Below, piece after piece: positions 45,541 to 56,639 of a stretch of 64,000 nucleotides of DNA. Source of the DNA: Cristatella mucedo (Eukaryota; Bryozoa; Phylactolaemata; Cristatellidae). Where the stretch lies: NCBI GenBank assembly GCA_009760855.2, contig WPIO01000008.1, forward strand, positions 310,001-374,000, read 5' to 3'. The first letter of the stretch is position 1, and every line of letters starts with the position of its first letter. The translations under genes were made by a program, and so were the position numbers. The notes beneath the pieces are model-generated. The model was given only the letters and a program-made list of their open reading frames with translations. It had not been told where the DNA came from and ran no database searches.

Positions 45541-46831
45541 ATATCAGAAATTCTAAGATAATTCAAACGCTTTGTAATACTAGTTGAATTTAGAGTTGAG
45601 TATATTACATCACCAACTAAACCAATTTCAATAGCATCTAAATCACTTGGAGTAACAAGATTATCATAGTTTAAAACAGGAAAATTAATAGTTATCAGTA
45701 TGTAATTAGGTTCACCAAAGTATTTTAAATCAAACTGAGTTATATAATTACTTAATAATAACATGTAATTATCTTCAACACCATAATAAGTAATATTAGG
45801 AAAATTAGAAACTTAGAAATGAAATTTGGTGAGTAAAATTTGTGATAGTAGTTTCTAACTGTAATTTTCTTTTCATTAATACCTATCATAAGTTTCATTT
45901 TAACAACAGAATAGTTTATTCTTGTCAAATTCACATCCTTTAACATAATTGATTTTTCCCTTATTTCTTTTTCAATAACATCTAAGTATGAATCATGTTC
46001 ACCAAAAAAATAATTAACGGCATAGATAAAATCTAGCATTCATTTTTAAAATATCCTTTATTTTTAATGTTATTTTCGAGTAAGTTGGTTTTCTTATGGG
46101 TATATCAGATAATCTAGCCAAGCAATCATCGTTGTTAAATAGAAGATTATCATTATTAGGACTTGGTTGGTTATCTATTTTACTAAAAGTCAAAGAACCT
46201 TGAAAAAGTGATATATGACTAAAAGTAGAATTATTTACTATATATCTTTTTATTGCATCAGATATTGTTAGACCAATATTTATTCAATTATTAACATTTA
46301 ATTCATTTACTATTAAATCGCAATTAACTGTTGAATCTGCCTTAGTATCTGTGTATTCTTTTGTTGCAACATCATTTCCATTAATTGGAGCTAATATATT
46401 AACATATCTTTTTAGTTTGCAGATATGTTTCCTCTTATAACTTGGTCTGAATCTTTTCCTAAATAGTTATTATCAGCAAACAATTTTCTAACAGTTTCTA
46501 ATGGATCTATATTGTTTCCATAATTAACTATTCTATTTTTAGACATGTCCAATGTTCCAGTTATCTGCAAATCTTTTCTGCTAAGTATTTATGCTACTGC
46601 TATATAAACAGTAATATTTATCTTTTTATTTAACAAACTTGATCCTGATATAAAAGTAGAACTAGTAACTATTTTTTTATTCGCATCTAATACATACCCA
46701 TCATACAATTGATCACTCTGTGCTGTTAGTGTTGATGGTGGTGGCATAAGCACTTTTATTGTTGCAGAAAGTTCGTATGTTACTCCAAGAACAAATATAC
46801 CTCTAGAAACTGTAGAGTCACCAATGCTCAA
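45537..46831 (-). pseudogene. Second fibre-like protein, on the opposite strand
   Basis: Minus-strand pieces read MSIGDSTVSRGIFVLGVTYE, then LQITGTLDMSKNRIVNYGN, ETVRKLFADNNYL, then PINGNDVATKEYTDTKAD. This is the repeat grammar of phage tail fibres (LDM-x-x-N-x-I-x-N, DVATKEY) also seen at 54.1-54.9 kb. C-terminal pieces are 45,752-46,039 and 45,537-45,764. It has several stops. It lies between plus-strand genes, with its start abutting the truncated ATPase. A role in attachment is inferred only. Confidence 0.6.
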
Positions 46832-47345
46832 TTATGATACTTGTACTATTATTGCTTCAAATGTAGATCAAAAGCTGTATCGCGGACTTATGTCGATGAC
46901 GAAAGAAAACAAAGCTTACTCTTGGGTAAACGGGATTGATGCTATGCCAGAAGTTGATTCATATAAAAACTGTAAGAATATAGTTGTACTTGATGATTTA
47001 ATGACAGAAGATCAAACTAAGATATTAGGCTATTCCACACGAGGTAGACATAAAGGATTAAATATTTTCTATCTGGCTCAAGGATTTACTAATATTCCTG
47101 GGAGAGAAATTAGAAATAATATAGATCTAATAGTAATCTTTGAGCAAAACACAACGGACATTGAGTATATTCGTGATGCATACACTGGAGATATTGATAA
47201 GAAGCAATTTAGAGATTGGGTGAACTATTGTACAAGAAACCGTTTTGGACATTGTGTAATAGATTTAACTAAGACTGAATCAGAAGGTATATTTTGGTCT
47301 GTAGATTCAGAAGGAAAGCAATTAATGACATTTTTTAATTCTTAA
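46824..47345 (+). pseudogene. Genome-packaging ATPase (A32/FtsK-HerA type), C-terminal half
   Basis: Open for 173 codons. It shows the Walker B strand KNIVVLDDLM followed by STRGRHKGLNIFYLAQ, typical of Polinton and A32-family packaging ATPases, which drive DNA into capsids. The N-terminal half with the Walker A P-loop is missing. The open frame begins exactly where the opposite-strand fibre-like gene starts, and no P-loop half was found elsewhere in the element. Confidence 0.85.
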
Positions 47346-47358
47346 TAGATATAGAAAA

Positions 47359-47919
47359 ATGTTTAATGGAAAAATTTATTCGAGTGGTAAGAAACCTTAC
47401 AAAGGAAGCGTTCAAGAAGCACTTGATTATGAAGCTAAACTGCAAAATCTGCAATATTTAAGGGATGCAATTATTCTACAAAATGATCAAGAGATGCAAA
47501 AAATAGAATCAGAAATGTCTGTAAGAGATTCTGTTGAACATTGATTGAATCAGCAAGCGCTAGAGAGATCAACTGATAACTCAGGAAATGTTATTGTTGA
47601 AAAACTTAAGAGAGTTAGACCTAAACTTGCTGCCCAAATTGAGAGCAAATAACAACTACAGAAATCATTGGAATATAAGTCTTCTCCAGATATATCTAAT
47701 ACTCTTCAAAAATCAAGAAAGGCTGTTAGTGAAGGAAAACATAAAAAAGCTATTACAATAGCAAATCAAGCAAAGACACATGCTGCAAATCCAGAGGTGC
47801 GAGAAGCTATTGATGCTTCTCAGAAAGGTTTAGCTGAAGTGTTAGAAATTAATCCAACGATTGGCACTCCGAAGAAATCAGTAATGTTAAAAGATTTGGA
47901 TAAAGCTAATCTACTTTAA
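47359..47919 (+). pseudogene. Unknown Polinton protein, two stops
   Basis: MFNGKIYSSGKKPYKGSVQE opens a frame interrupted by TGA at about 47,542 and TAA at about 47,650. It ends KKSVMLKDLDKANLL. It is charged and probably helical. It follows the ATPase by 13 bp. Not recognised. Confidence 0.45.
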
Positions 47920-47967
47920 ATAATTAAAAATAAAGAAGGCTATGTACCAAGTTATGTAACAAGAATA

Positions 47968-48639
47968 ATGTCGGAGATTGATAGTGCAAATACAGATTTA
48001 AAACTATACAAGCTAGAACTAAAACTGTATAATGAAAAAATCTATAATGCTGAACAAAAGCTAGAAAAGACTGCTCAAGATGTCTTAGAATATGCTCAGA
48101 ACTATTATAGTAGGGCGGATGATAAACAAAAAGATGAAGTAATGAAAGCATATGATTCAACAATTGATAAAAAGAAAGATTTACTTGATATTATTGGAGC
48201 AAAAAGAACTGGTGGAATATCTAAACCTATAAGAAAGATTGTGCAAAATCTTATTGAAGAAAATCTTTCCAATGTTATTCTAGAATTAAGTAAAAAAAGA
48301 AAAAAGAAGCGTAAAAGAACAAAGAGTTTTAGATTATTTAAGGCCGAAATTTGGCACTTGTATTGAAGTAATTCCATCAGTTGTAAAGAGTGATTCAAAA
48401 GTATTCGATAAGATAGATTTGTGGATCCGTGAACTTGCTGCGGGAAATGCTGGAGTAGTAAATTCTATTAGTGCTGCTAATGACTATCTTTAAAAATCTA
48501 GAAAAGTGCCAAAGACATACATTGCTAAAATCAATAAACTTTTTTTATGATTTATAGAAATTCCAGATCATCTAGCTACGGAGATTCTAAAAAATGTTGA
48601 GTCAATCAAAAAGGATACTCTTGCAAGCAAAGAATGATA
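47968..48639 (+). pseudogene. Charged coiled-coil Polinton protein
   Basis: The open stretch 47,968-48,366 has long helical heptad-like segments (LKLYKLELKLYNEKIYNAEQ), then GAKRTGGISKPIRKIV and a lysine-rich run. Remnants in shifted frames (LWIRELAAGNAGVVNSI) continue to about 48,639. Not recognised. Confidence 0.4.
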
Positions 48640-49440
48640 CGTTTTTAATGTAACTGGAACTACTAACTCAATCAGAGTACACATAGGTAACCCAATCAAG
48701 CTTAAGAATAAGAAATTTAAGATGTGCTTCAAGAAGTTTGTTGGAACGAATTCTATTAAGAACATTACATCTGCAAATAACACTTTTGCGTATAGACTTG
48801 CTAACGGATCTGAGCAAGTGGTAAAGATATCGCCTGGAATATACTCTGCCGTATCAGATGATGTAAACGTTGGTATTGCAGATATAATAAATAATTCTCT
48901 TGCGTTATCTGGAAGCGATAAGTTTGTCTTAGGTATTGATACTGCTACTTATAGCTCTTGGATTAGTATGCCTGCTGGATTCACATTTGTTGCTGTTAAA
49001 TCTGCTATAGCAAAAGTACTTGGGTACTTTACTGGCACTGTTTGTTCATACAGCAGATAAGACATTCATCATCATTAAATGCATACGATCCTCCTCCTCC
49101 TGGAAAACAATTCACTCAAATAGTTGTAAATCCAGGAGATAGAATTTATTCAGAGAACAAAGTTTTTGTTTTGACTTAAATTTAATTCTCAAAACTACTG
49201 CAACTTGGTTGCAAGTGGAACAAGTTATACAAATAATACTGAAACACGGGCGCTAAGAAGCTTTGCTTATAATTCCTATCCTTGGAAACAAATGGCATAC
49301 GAACCAAACACTTTAGAATATCACAATATAACTGTAGCTTATATTTCTTATATATTAGTTACTATTACAGATCAAAATTTAAAAGTCTTAGATTTTTGTT
49401 CACAGCAGACAACTGTTTTAATAAAAATTATTAAAGTATA
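48640..49440 (+). pseudogene. Penton-like minor capsid protein, frameshifted
   Basis: Sequence such as KKFVGTNSIKNI, NNTFAYRL, VKISPGIYSAVSDDVNVGIA, AIAKVLGYF and, at the end, VTITDQNLKVLDF follows the pattern of Polinton/adenovirus penton-base-like minor capsid proteins (strand, IP-GxY, helix, LLGF, ITDQ-G-L-DF). The single jelly-roll is inferred from this pattern. A frame change near 49,060-49,200 breaks it. Confidence 0.6.
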
Positions 49441-49448
49441 ATATAAGA

Positions 49449-50297
49449 ATGTCTATAAGAATCACAGGAACTACTAGTTCAGATTCAAAAACTCTAGTTC
49501 CACCAATCTTACTTGGGTCAGATTCTGGTTTTAATAAAATAGGATTACGTAGAGTTTAGTTTACTTATACTAACAAAGTAGTATTAAATGTTACTGTTGG
49601 AGTAAAGGATACGCTTTGGTTTAAACCAAGTCCTGCTGTTGCAAATATGAGTTATATAAAAGTTGACTCTGGTTATTATGATTCAAATATAATTTTAAAT
49701 GTTATAATTACAAAACTATCAGTTGTTGGTGCTTTTAATACTGGTTCAAGGAATGCAACTGCAATAAAATTTAGTGTTGACACCGATGATAAGACAGTAA
49801 TGCGAGTCCTTCCTGACTATGTCGTTCTTCTAGGACGTAATGCAGCTGGAGTTACAAACTCTATTGGAGATACTTTAGGTTTCAATTCGAATCAGCAAGG
49901 CTCATTTGATGCTGATATAGTTAGTGGAACACCATACGAAGCAATTGAGAAAGCTATGTGTTTCTCTCGAACGTACAAAGCTTGGAATAAAATGCAACTG
50001 CCGGATAAATCTGGCGTAAAGTGAATAAGTGTTGATTGTGATCTTGTTAATCCAGAAATGAATTATGTTGAATATGAAAAGGAACTTTTAAAACAGTTTT
50101 CATCTGTTTATATAATTGATACTGATGATATAAATCCTGGGGACAAAGTTGATGTACATATTCCGAATGTCCTATTTTTACCTACCAGAGGTGATGTTAA
50201 TGCTATAAGTTCCTTAAAAATAAATTTAACGGATCAACCTGGAGCTGCTACAAATGTTATTACTGATGTTGTAGCTACAATAGAAATTTCAAAATAA
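49449..50297 (+). pseudogene. Penton-like paralogue A of a tandem pair
   Basis: Starts MSIRITGTTSSDSKTLV and ends VVATIEISK. Internal landmarks are GLRRV-FTYTNK, VDSGYYDSNIILN, SVDTDDKTVMRV, DTLGFNSN and VHIPNVLFLPTR. Two in-frame stops (near 49,557 and 50,022). The GYYD-x-x-I-x-(D/N)-x-(L/I) and LGF elements resemble the minor capsid protein upstream. Confidence 0.55.
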
Positions 50298-50305
50298 TAT
50301 AAGAA

Positions 50306-51087
50306 TGTCAATAAGAATTACAGGAACTACTAGTTCAGAGTCAAAAATTTAAGTGCTACCAATCAATGGATCAGAATATACAAAAGTAGGTTTACGAAGA
50401 GTTGAGTTTACTTATTCAAAGAAACGTCTTGTTAAAGTAATTAAGAGAATAAATGATGATCTGTATTTTAAAAGATTGCAATCGTCTCCAATTCCAGAAT
50501 GTATTACAGTTCCTGGAGGTTATTATGATAGCTTTAGAATAGTTGATGCTTTAAATGTAAAGTTGCGTAAGGTTGGTAGTTTCTACAATTAAAGAGTTAG
50601 AAATACTAGTGGAATAGTATTTAGTGTTGACACTGATAATAGAATTAAAATGCAAGTTATTGGTGCATATATGGTGCTTTTTGATTATGAGAACTTTATT
50701 AGTAATAGTCTTGGTTTTAGTTCGAAGTCTCAATGAACTATATACGGTTCAGAATATAAATCCGCTTATGCAGATGGAATTTATAAGGCTTGGAATAATA
50801 TTCCAGATTATGACAGATTTATAAGTGTTGACTGCGATTTATTTGATTCATTTAAAAATTATATAGAAAAAAGTGTTAGGTTTCCAGAACAGTCTTCGTC
50901 ATCATTTATTATTATTACAAGTGATCTAACACCTGGACAAAAAGTTGATATTCACCTAAAAAATATGTTATTCTTACCAACTAGGAGAGATGGAATAGGT
51001 AGTATTAAAATAAGTCTATCTGATCTGGATGGAAAACCAATAAATTATATATCAGATGTAATTGCTACTGTAGAAATTTCAAAATAA
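50306..51087 (+). pseudogene. Penton-like paralogue B of a tandem pair
   Basis: Starts MSIRITGTTSSESK and ends VIATVEISK, with GLRRVEFTYSKK, VPGGYYDSFRIVDALN, SVDTDNRIKMQV, NSLGFSSK and NMLFLPTR. It is clearly a duplicate of the preceding gene, whose stop is 8 bp before this ATG. It has several stops. Confidence 0.6.
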
Positions 51088-51093
51088 TATAGG

Positions 51094-51706
51094 ATGGGTA
51101 GCTATGCCAGCATTGGTCATGGAAGAATAACTGGCGGGAAATATCATGGATCTGGCGTACTTGATAAAGTAATTGATGGTATTGGAAAAGCAGCACCAGA
51201 GCTCACTGGACTTACTGGACTTAGCATGAACATTGCTAACAAAGGTATTGAAATGCATCAAGCAAGAAAACTAATTGAGTTGCAAAGAAAGAGAAGATTG
51301 ATCAAGAGTATGCTAACAAGCGTAGAGATCTTGATGATAAACTTGATGAAGAAAGAAGAAAGAAAGAGCTTGAGTATGAGTTAGAGAAGCACCAAAAGGA
51401 GGAAGATAATGACAGAAAGATGAAAGAGATGGATCTTGAAATAAAACGAGCGATGCTTGATAAACTTAAACCAAAAAATAAAAAGAAAAACAATGCAAAA
51501 ATGGAAGACTCTGAAACTAAAGATTATTCAGAAACACTTAAAGAAAATGACCCCAAAGCATACAAAGAGATAAAAAAAGTAATAAATGAAAAATCTGTTG
51601 TACCTGCTATTATGCCAGCTACTCGAGCTGATGGATATGGTGGATACATGAAACAATTTGTGCAGGCTAATATATTCAGAATAAGAAATAAATGTTTACT
51701 TGTTTA
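51094..51706 (+). pseudogene. Gly-rich N-terminus plus charged coiled coil, possible core or minor capsid protein
   Basis: Starts MGSYASIGHGRITGGKYHGS with an amphipathic stretch (LDKVIDGIGKAAPELTGLTG). After a frameshift near 51,300 comes a long Glu/Lys coiled coil (KELEYELEKHQKEEDNDRK). It ends near RADGYGGYMKQFV. Its location directly before the major capsid gene is kept in the partial copy. An analogy to adenovirus internal proteins is only a guess. Confidence 0.4.
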
Positions 51707-51718
51707 TATAGAGAAGAA

Positions 51719-53214
51719 ATGGCAAGTGCTCCGATTGAGAGCATACTCGAATTAGGTGATCCTAGTTTTCCTAATTACAAGATTAAAGACTACCAATTCA
51801 GAGAATTGTATCAATCAAATGGAAATGAGACTGATGATATTGCAAATAAGTTTGTCACATTCACTGTTCCTGGCGAACAATAACTTTTCTATGTACTATC
51901 AGATGCTTATCTGCTGCTTGAAGGACAGATAAGGGCTCAAACAGCTGCACCTGCTGCTGGCACTAATCCATTATATGATACACTTAAAAGAACTATTGCT
52001 GCAGGCCTTGTCAACAATGCTGGAGCGTGGTTGTTCAACTCGATGAGAATTAGACTTGGTGCAGAAAAAATAGAGACGTACTCACATAGACAGGCTCCTG
52101 GAACAGTTACAACTGTCATGGGTTTACTTACATATACAAATGACTACAATCGAACAGAAGGGCCGCAACTGGATGGAAAAAAGATGAGGCAGCTAACCCT
52201 GATGACTTATATGTAGCTGACAGCTATACAAGTCCAGCTGCGAGTGGAATATCTACTTCTAATAATGGTTTTGTGTACAGAAGATGCCTCTCGAATATTG
52301 TAGCAGACACGCAAGGAACATTCAGTATTTCACTTCCGCTTTCAAGGTTATCTGGATTCTGTGCAGATATGAACAAAATTCTTTATAATATCCTATTCAC
52401 ACTTGAAATGACTAGAGTTGGCGGTGCTGACTTTGATGCTATTATGACTAATGCATCTGGCGCAGCTAACATTATGTCAGCTACAGGTGCTGGATTTGCA
52501 GCCAATGGTACTTGGTTAGCATTTAAGATTGGTATGTCAAAAATGAGACTAGTGGTTCCTTGTGTAACCCCTAAAGAAAGCATTCAAAGAGCTCTTGCGG
52601 ACATATCGAGTGAGAGAGCTAAGAAGATTAGACTTAATTACAGAGTTGTGAGAACATTACAATAACTAGTTTCAACCAAGGTCTAAAGTTTACTAAAACT
52701 CTATCCATACAAAATACTATTGATAAAGTTAGATGGTTGATTGTTGCAGCACAAAACTATAATAAGTTTTATAGTTACGCTGGGAATCCCTGTACATATA
52801 ATCACTGCGATATTAAAAATGTAACTATGCTTGCTAATGGATCAAAGCAATATCCTGCTGTTACAAGAAGTTTTGCTTTCAAAGATGGAAAATGCTCAAC
52901 AGCATACCTAGATTCTACTCAATTCAGAAAGCAGTATCTAGGATTAAATGAACTTACAGAACCAGTTGGTGCTACTTATCCTGAATGGTTGTCGTTATAC
53001 CCAATTCATGTGATTGATCTACAGTATAATGATGAACCCCTAAGAGTCACTTCAAAGCTTTGATGTAACTATTGAGTTTAACTCTCAAATACCTACTGGC
53101 AATCCTCAAACAAATGTCATGATTCATTATCTAACCATCTGTGAGAACACCGCAGAACTCACTTCTAATGGCAATGGTTCACCATTTACATGCAGTAAGG
53201 GAGCATTTGTTTAG
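51719..53214 (+). pseudogene. Major capsid protein (double jelly-roll, Polinton hexon)
   Basis: The start is MASAPIESILELGDPSFPNY. Recognisable stretches are VLSDAYLLLEGQ, DTQGTFSISLPLSRLSGFC (52,273-52,665 open), RLVVPCVTPKESIQRAL, GNPCTYNHCDIKNV (52,737-53,063) and the C-terminal FNSQIPTGNPQTNVMIHYL. The length of about 1.5 kb fits Polinton capsid genes. Frameshifts and stops occur near 51,882, 52,213, 52,662 and 53,060. A homologous pseudogene is at 24.9-26.6 kb. Confidence 0.85.
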
Positions 53215-53216
53215 GA

Positions 53217-53960
53217 TAGAAGTGACATTTAAAAAAATTGAACCAGAAATATAAAGAATACAATTTGATTTTGTACAAGACTCAGATCAGTGTAAAAAAA
53301 CAATTTCTTTAAATATTGGAGGATCACAAGTTTACTCAGTGCTTGGAAACGATTTAGTATTTGGAGATCAAACAGAAGTAGATATAGAATTAATTGCTAA
53401 TAGAAAACTAAAAAAATACATTGCCAACAGTTCTAGCATGAAATTACCTCCAATGTTATTTGGTTAAGTATTTGAACATATTGCTGCTAAGTTTTTAGAA
53501 ACGAAACTTGAAGTAGAACTTGATAATGCAAGTAATTGTTTTAATAGTGATGGTGTGTACAGATACACTCTCCTGATGGAATAATAGACGGCAGTACTCT
53601 AATAGAGATAAAATATTTATGGAGCAGAAATATTATTGATGATTTTATACCTAAACAGTATCATGCGCAATGCTTATTAGGTTTACATGTTTTAAAATTA
53701 AGTGAATTTTTTTACTCTGAGTTTGAGATTTTTGTCCCTGGATTGAATTGTGAAGAACCTCCACTAGATTATGTAGCCGCTGGTAATGTAAGAATTCCGA
53801 GTAAGAGTGAACTAGACATGCCAGTTAGAGAACCAATCTTTATGTTATTACTTAAGATGAAAAGTATTTTGATTTTTAATTTGATAATATAAGCAAATAT
53901 GGTAGGTTTAACAATAAGAAAGCAAAAGGTTATGACATAAAGTATTATATTTAAAGATGT
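53217..53960 (+). pseudogene. YqaJ/lambda-exonuclease-like PD-(D/E)XK nuclease, disrupted
   Basis: The N-terminal part has GGSQVYSVLGNDLVFG and VFEHIAAKFLETKLEVEL. The catalytic region has DGIIDGSTLIEIKY (Asp, then Glu-x-Lys) and is followed by PKQYHAQCLLGLHVL, where the Gln-containing helix is typical of YqaJ-type recombination exonucleases. At least three stops or frame changes. The partial copy at 24.3-24.9 kb carries the same gene and the intact PDG. A role in recombination or in processing replication intermediates is inferred from the family. Confidence 0.65.
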
Positions 53961-54065
53961 TTGATCCAAGTAGTAGAAGAAGATGATCCTTTAGATTCAC
54001 TAGAATAGTTCCTATCGTTAGAGAAGTGTTAGAAAGATCAAAGATTGTATTTAATAACTATATAG

Positions 54066-54896
54066 ATGAGTCGAAGACATCACTGCAATGACTACGTAAG
54101 TAGAACACATGGCTATATACTGTCAGATCTTGATGCAAATGGAAACAGAATTACCAATATGAGGGATCCTGTGAATTATGCTGATGCTGTAACAAAGACA
54201 TATGAGGATGCGAATTTTATTGTAAATAGTATCACTTTTATTAACATGCAGAATAGACCAGTTACAAATCTTGCTCCAGGAGTTAACCAGACGGATGCTG
54301 TGAATGTAAGTCAATTATCAAATTATGTTAAAAAATCTGGTGATACAATGACTGGAGGCTTAAATGTGAATAGTTTTGCTATTACTTCTACATAATGGAA
54401 TTCTAGTACTACTACACCAACAGTTCTTCCTGGTGATTTTTGTGTTACCTATGGTGGATTAAAACGAGATGTGCTATTGAAAAATTCTCCTGCTACAACA
54501 AATTTAAACATGAATAATAATTCTATAATTAATGTTGCTGAGCCTGTTTATCTTTCTGATGCTGCAGCGAAATCCCATGATGATAAAACCGTTAAAATAA
54601 TAACAGAAGTCGTTGTACTTACATTTAACCCTAGGGCTATGAATTCTATTATTAATACATCTGTTGCGTATTCTTGGCAAAATAAGAATAGCCCTCCTCT
54701 AATTATACTAAGTGCAATGGTAGTTGGCTCGTCTAAATGCATACCATTAAGGCCTTGCAGTGATATGACTATAGTATCTGGAGACATACGTGCTATAAAT
54801 ACTTCACCAACAGGAACAGATTTTAAGTATTGTGCATATTTTACTAGAGTTCCGATAGATTACTATGACGTTGATAACCTAGGAACATTAAAGTAA
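54066..54896 (+). pseudogene. Fibre-like protein with phage-tail-fibre repeats
   Basis: The N-terminal part has repeats LDANGNRITNMRDPVNYADA, TNLAPGVNQTDAVNVSQLSN and SGDTMTGGLNVNSFAI. A single in-frame TAA near 54,393 separates this from the C-terminal part, with FCVTYGGLKRDVLL, NLNMNNNSIINVAEPVYLSD and a globular end reaching the stop at 54,894. This grammar is seen in trimeric tail-fibre shafts of phages. The end may be a receptor-binding head, which is inference. It has a diverged relative on the minus strand at 45.5-46.8 kb and a homologue at 22.9-23.75 kb. Confidence 0.7.
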
Positions 54897-54901
54897 ATCT
54901 T

Positions 54902-55114
54902 TTAATTAGCTACATAAGTACCTGAAAAGTATAGGTGAACTAGTAAAACAATTAGTTCTTTTAATTTAGTTGCTTTACGTTTTCCTTTTACTGGTGGAAA
55001 TAGTTTTGCGATATGTACTATTGATTTGTGTTCTAAACAATGATGAATACATAATAGCTCGTAACACATTTTTTTAAGTGCTTCTTTGTTAAACAGTATA
55101 TCTTTGTTGGTCAT
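54902..55114 (-). CDS. Small Polinton ORF overlapping the zinc-ribbon gene
   Basis: An intact 70-residue ORF starting MTNKDILFNKEALKKMCYEL. Its ATG overlaps the stop of the upstream zinc-ribbon ORF (ATGA). It contains three Cys and one His-rich segment (CYELLCIHHCLEHK). Not recognised. Confidence 0.45.
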   Translation of the reverse strand: MTNKDILFNKEALKKMCYELLCIHHCLEHKSIVHIAKLFPPVKGKRKATKLKELIVLLVHLYFSGTYVAN

Positions 55115-55346
55115 TGTTTAGAATACTTATTATTTGCATAATAACAATCGGCACAAATGATTATCTTATTATTTCTTAAAATGCCACAATCGAATTCTGT
55201 TTCTGTACTATCCAGATCCCAGATATCACAACGCATCTCATATTTTAACTTAGGTCTTCGTTTAACCTTTTTGAAAACTGGATGACCTGATTCTAAGTAT
55301 TCAAGTTCGCTAAGCTATTTAGAACAAATATTACAAAATATTTCCA
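55111..55346 (-). pseudogene. Zinc-ribbon protein, one in-frame stop
   Basis: MEIFCNICSK, then a TAG, then LSELEYLESGHPVFKKV, RCDIWDLDSTETEFDCG and IIICADCYYANN. Two CxxC pairs (CNIC and CADC) frame the protein and suggest zinc binding. The partial Polinton has the same gene (22,447-22,721), also opposite to integrase. A DNA- or RNA-binding role is inferred. Confidence 0.55.
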
Positions 55347-55376
55347 TTTCTATAGAATTTTATTTTTAACTCTAAA

Positions 55377-56231
55377 TGAAAGAAAAAAGGAAGATAAATT
55401 TAATCCAGATTCGGATATAAGTTAGATATTCAAACCAAGGCCAAAAGTAATTCGGAAAGGTTTCTTTGATATAGTTTAACCTAATGAAAGTCATCAAGCA
55501 GACATTTTGTATATGCCGAATGATTCTGGATACAAATATGCTCTGAGTGTTATTGATTCTGCTAGTAGATATAAAGATTCAAGACCTCTTAAAACAAAGT
55601 CTTCTAAAGAGCTAACTCAAGCTATAATAGATATTTATACAAAAATTTTATTGAAATGGCCAAAGAAGATAACAGTAGATCCTGGATCTGGTTTTAAAGG
55701 AGAGTTCATAAAAGAAATGAAAAGACATGAACACAAGTTATAGAAGCTACTAGTAAAAAGAGTGTTGCACTTGTTGAAAGGATGATCAGAACAGTAGCAG
55801 AAAGAGTCTTTATTGCACATAATGAAAAGGAATTGGAAAACAGTAATAATGGAGATTACACTAGAAATAAAGAATGGATTAATAATTTACCAAAGATTAT
55901 TTATTATCTAAATAATAGCGCTACAAGATCAATTGGTGAAGAACCTGCAAAGGCAATAAAAAAGAATCAGTAAAACTAATAAGACCAAAATATCATAGAA
56001 AAGTAAGAGAACAAGAAAAATTGTTAGAACTTGGAACAACTGTTAGATATTTACTAGAACCAGGTGAAGGTGAAGATGAAAAAAGAAGAAAATCTACAGA
56101 TCCAATATGGAGTTTGACTAAACATAATATTGTTAAAATAATGGTATTGAAAGCACAACCGTCGCGTTTTTGAGTAAATGATAAAGGAAGTTTTGTTAGA
56201 GAGGAGTTGCAAGTGATTAAACAGGAAGAGT
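55377..56231 (+). pseudogene. Polinton integrase (retroviral-type DDE)
   Basis: The RNase H-fold core shows the first Asp in NESHQADILYMP, the second in TVDPGSGFKGEF and the Glu in SVALVERMIRT, all retained. The open stretch 55,507-55,743 and, after a frameshift near 55,740, the stretch 55,782-55,973 cover the core. The C-terminal part (YHRKVREQEKLLELGTTVRY) ends near 56,231. It would cut and join the element's ends. It lies near the right end, as is usual for Polintons. Confidence 0.88.
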
Positions 56232-56399
56232 AGTTCCTCTTTGTAAACGTTCTGCTATAATATGGTCAAACTCTTCTTTAGTAATTACTTCATCCGATAA
56301 AGCATCTGTTATCTTAGAAATGAATTTTATGTTCGAATTAAGAGTAAATCTTTTTCTGTTATCTATTTCAACTAAAACACCATCAATTGCTACTAGCAT
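56217..56399 (-). CDS. Small conserved Polinton ORF beside integrase
   Basis: An intact 60-residue ORF, MLVAIDGVLVEIDNRKRF...ALSDEVITKEEFDHIIAERL. It is convergent with and slightly overlaps the end of integrase. The homologue at 21,608-21,790 shares position and orientation. Function unknown. Confidence 0.55.
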   Translation of the reverse strand: MLVAIDGVLVEIDNRKRFTLNSNIKFISKITDALSDEVITKEEFDHIIAERLQRGTTLPV

Positions 56400-56639
56400 T
56401 GCAGTTAGTGCTGCAAAGGATGAAACTACGTGAGTAATATCTGGAAAAGATTGAATATGAGTAGTAGAAACTGTTGCTCCTAAGGCTATTACAATATTTA
56501 GAACTTTAATTATATATCTTACTCTTGTCAGATTGGTTAGACATGATCTGATTTTGGTATTGTATTGAAGGGTTTTATCATATCTTTGTATAACAATTTT
56601 TTATCTTAAATCTCATTTTCTATATTAGTTAAAAAACAC

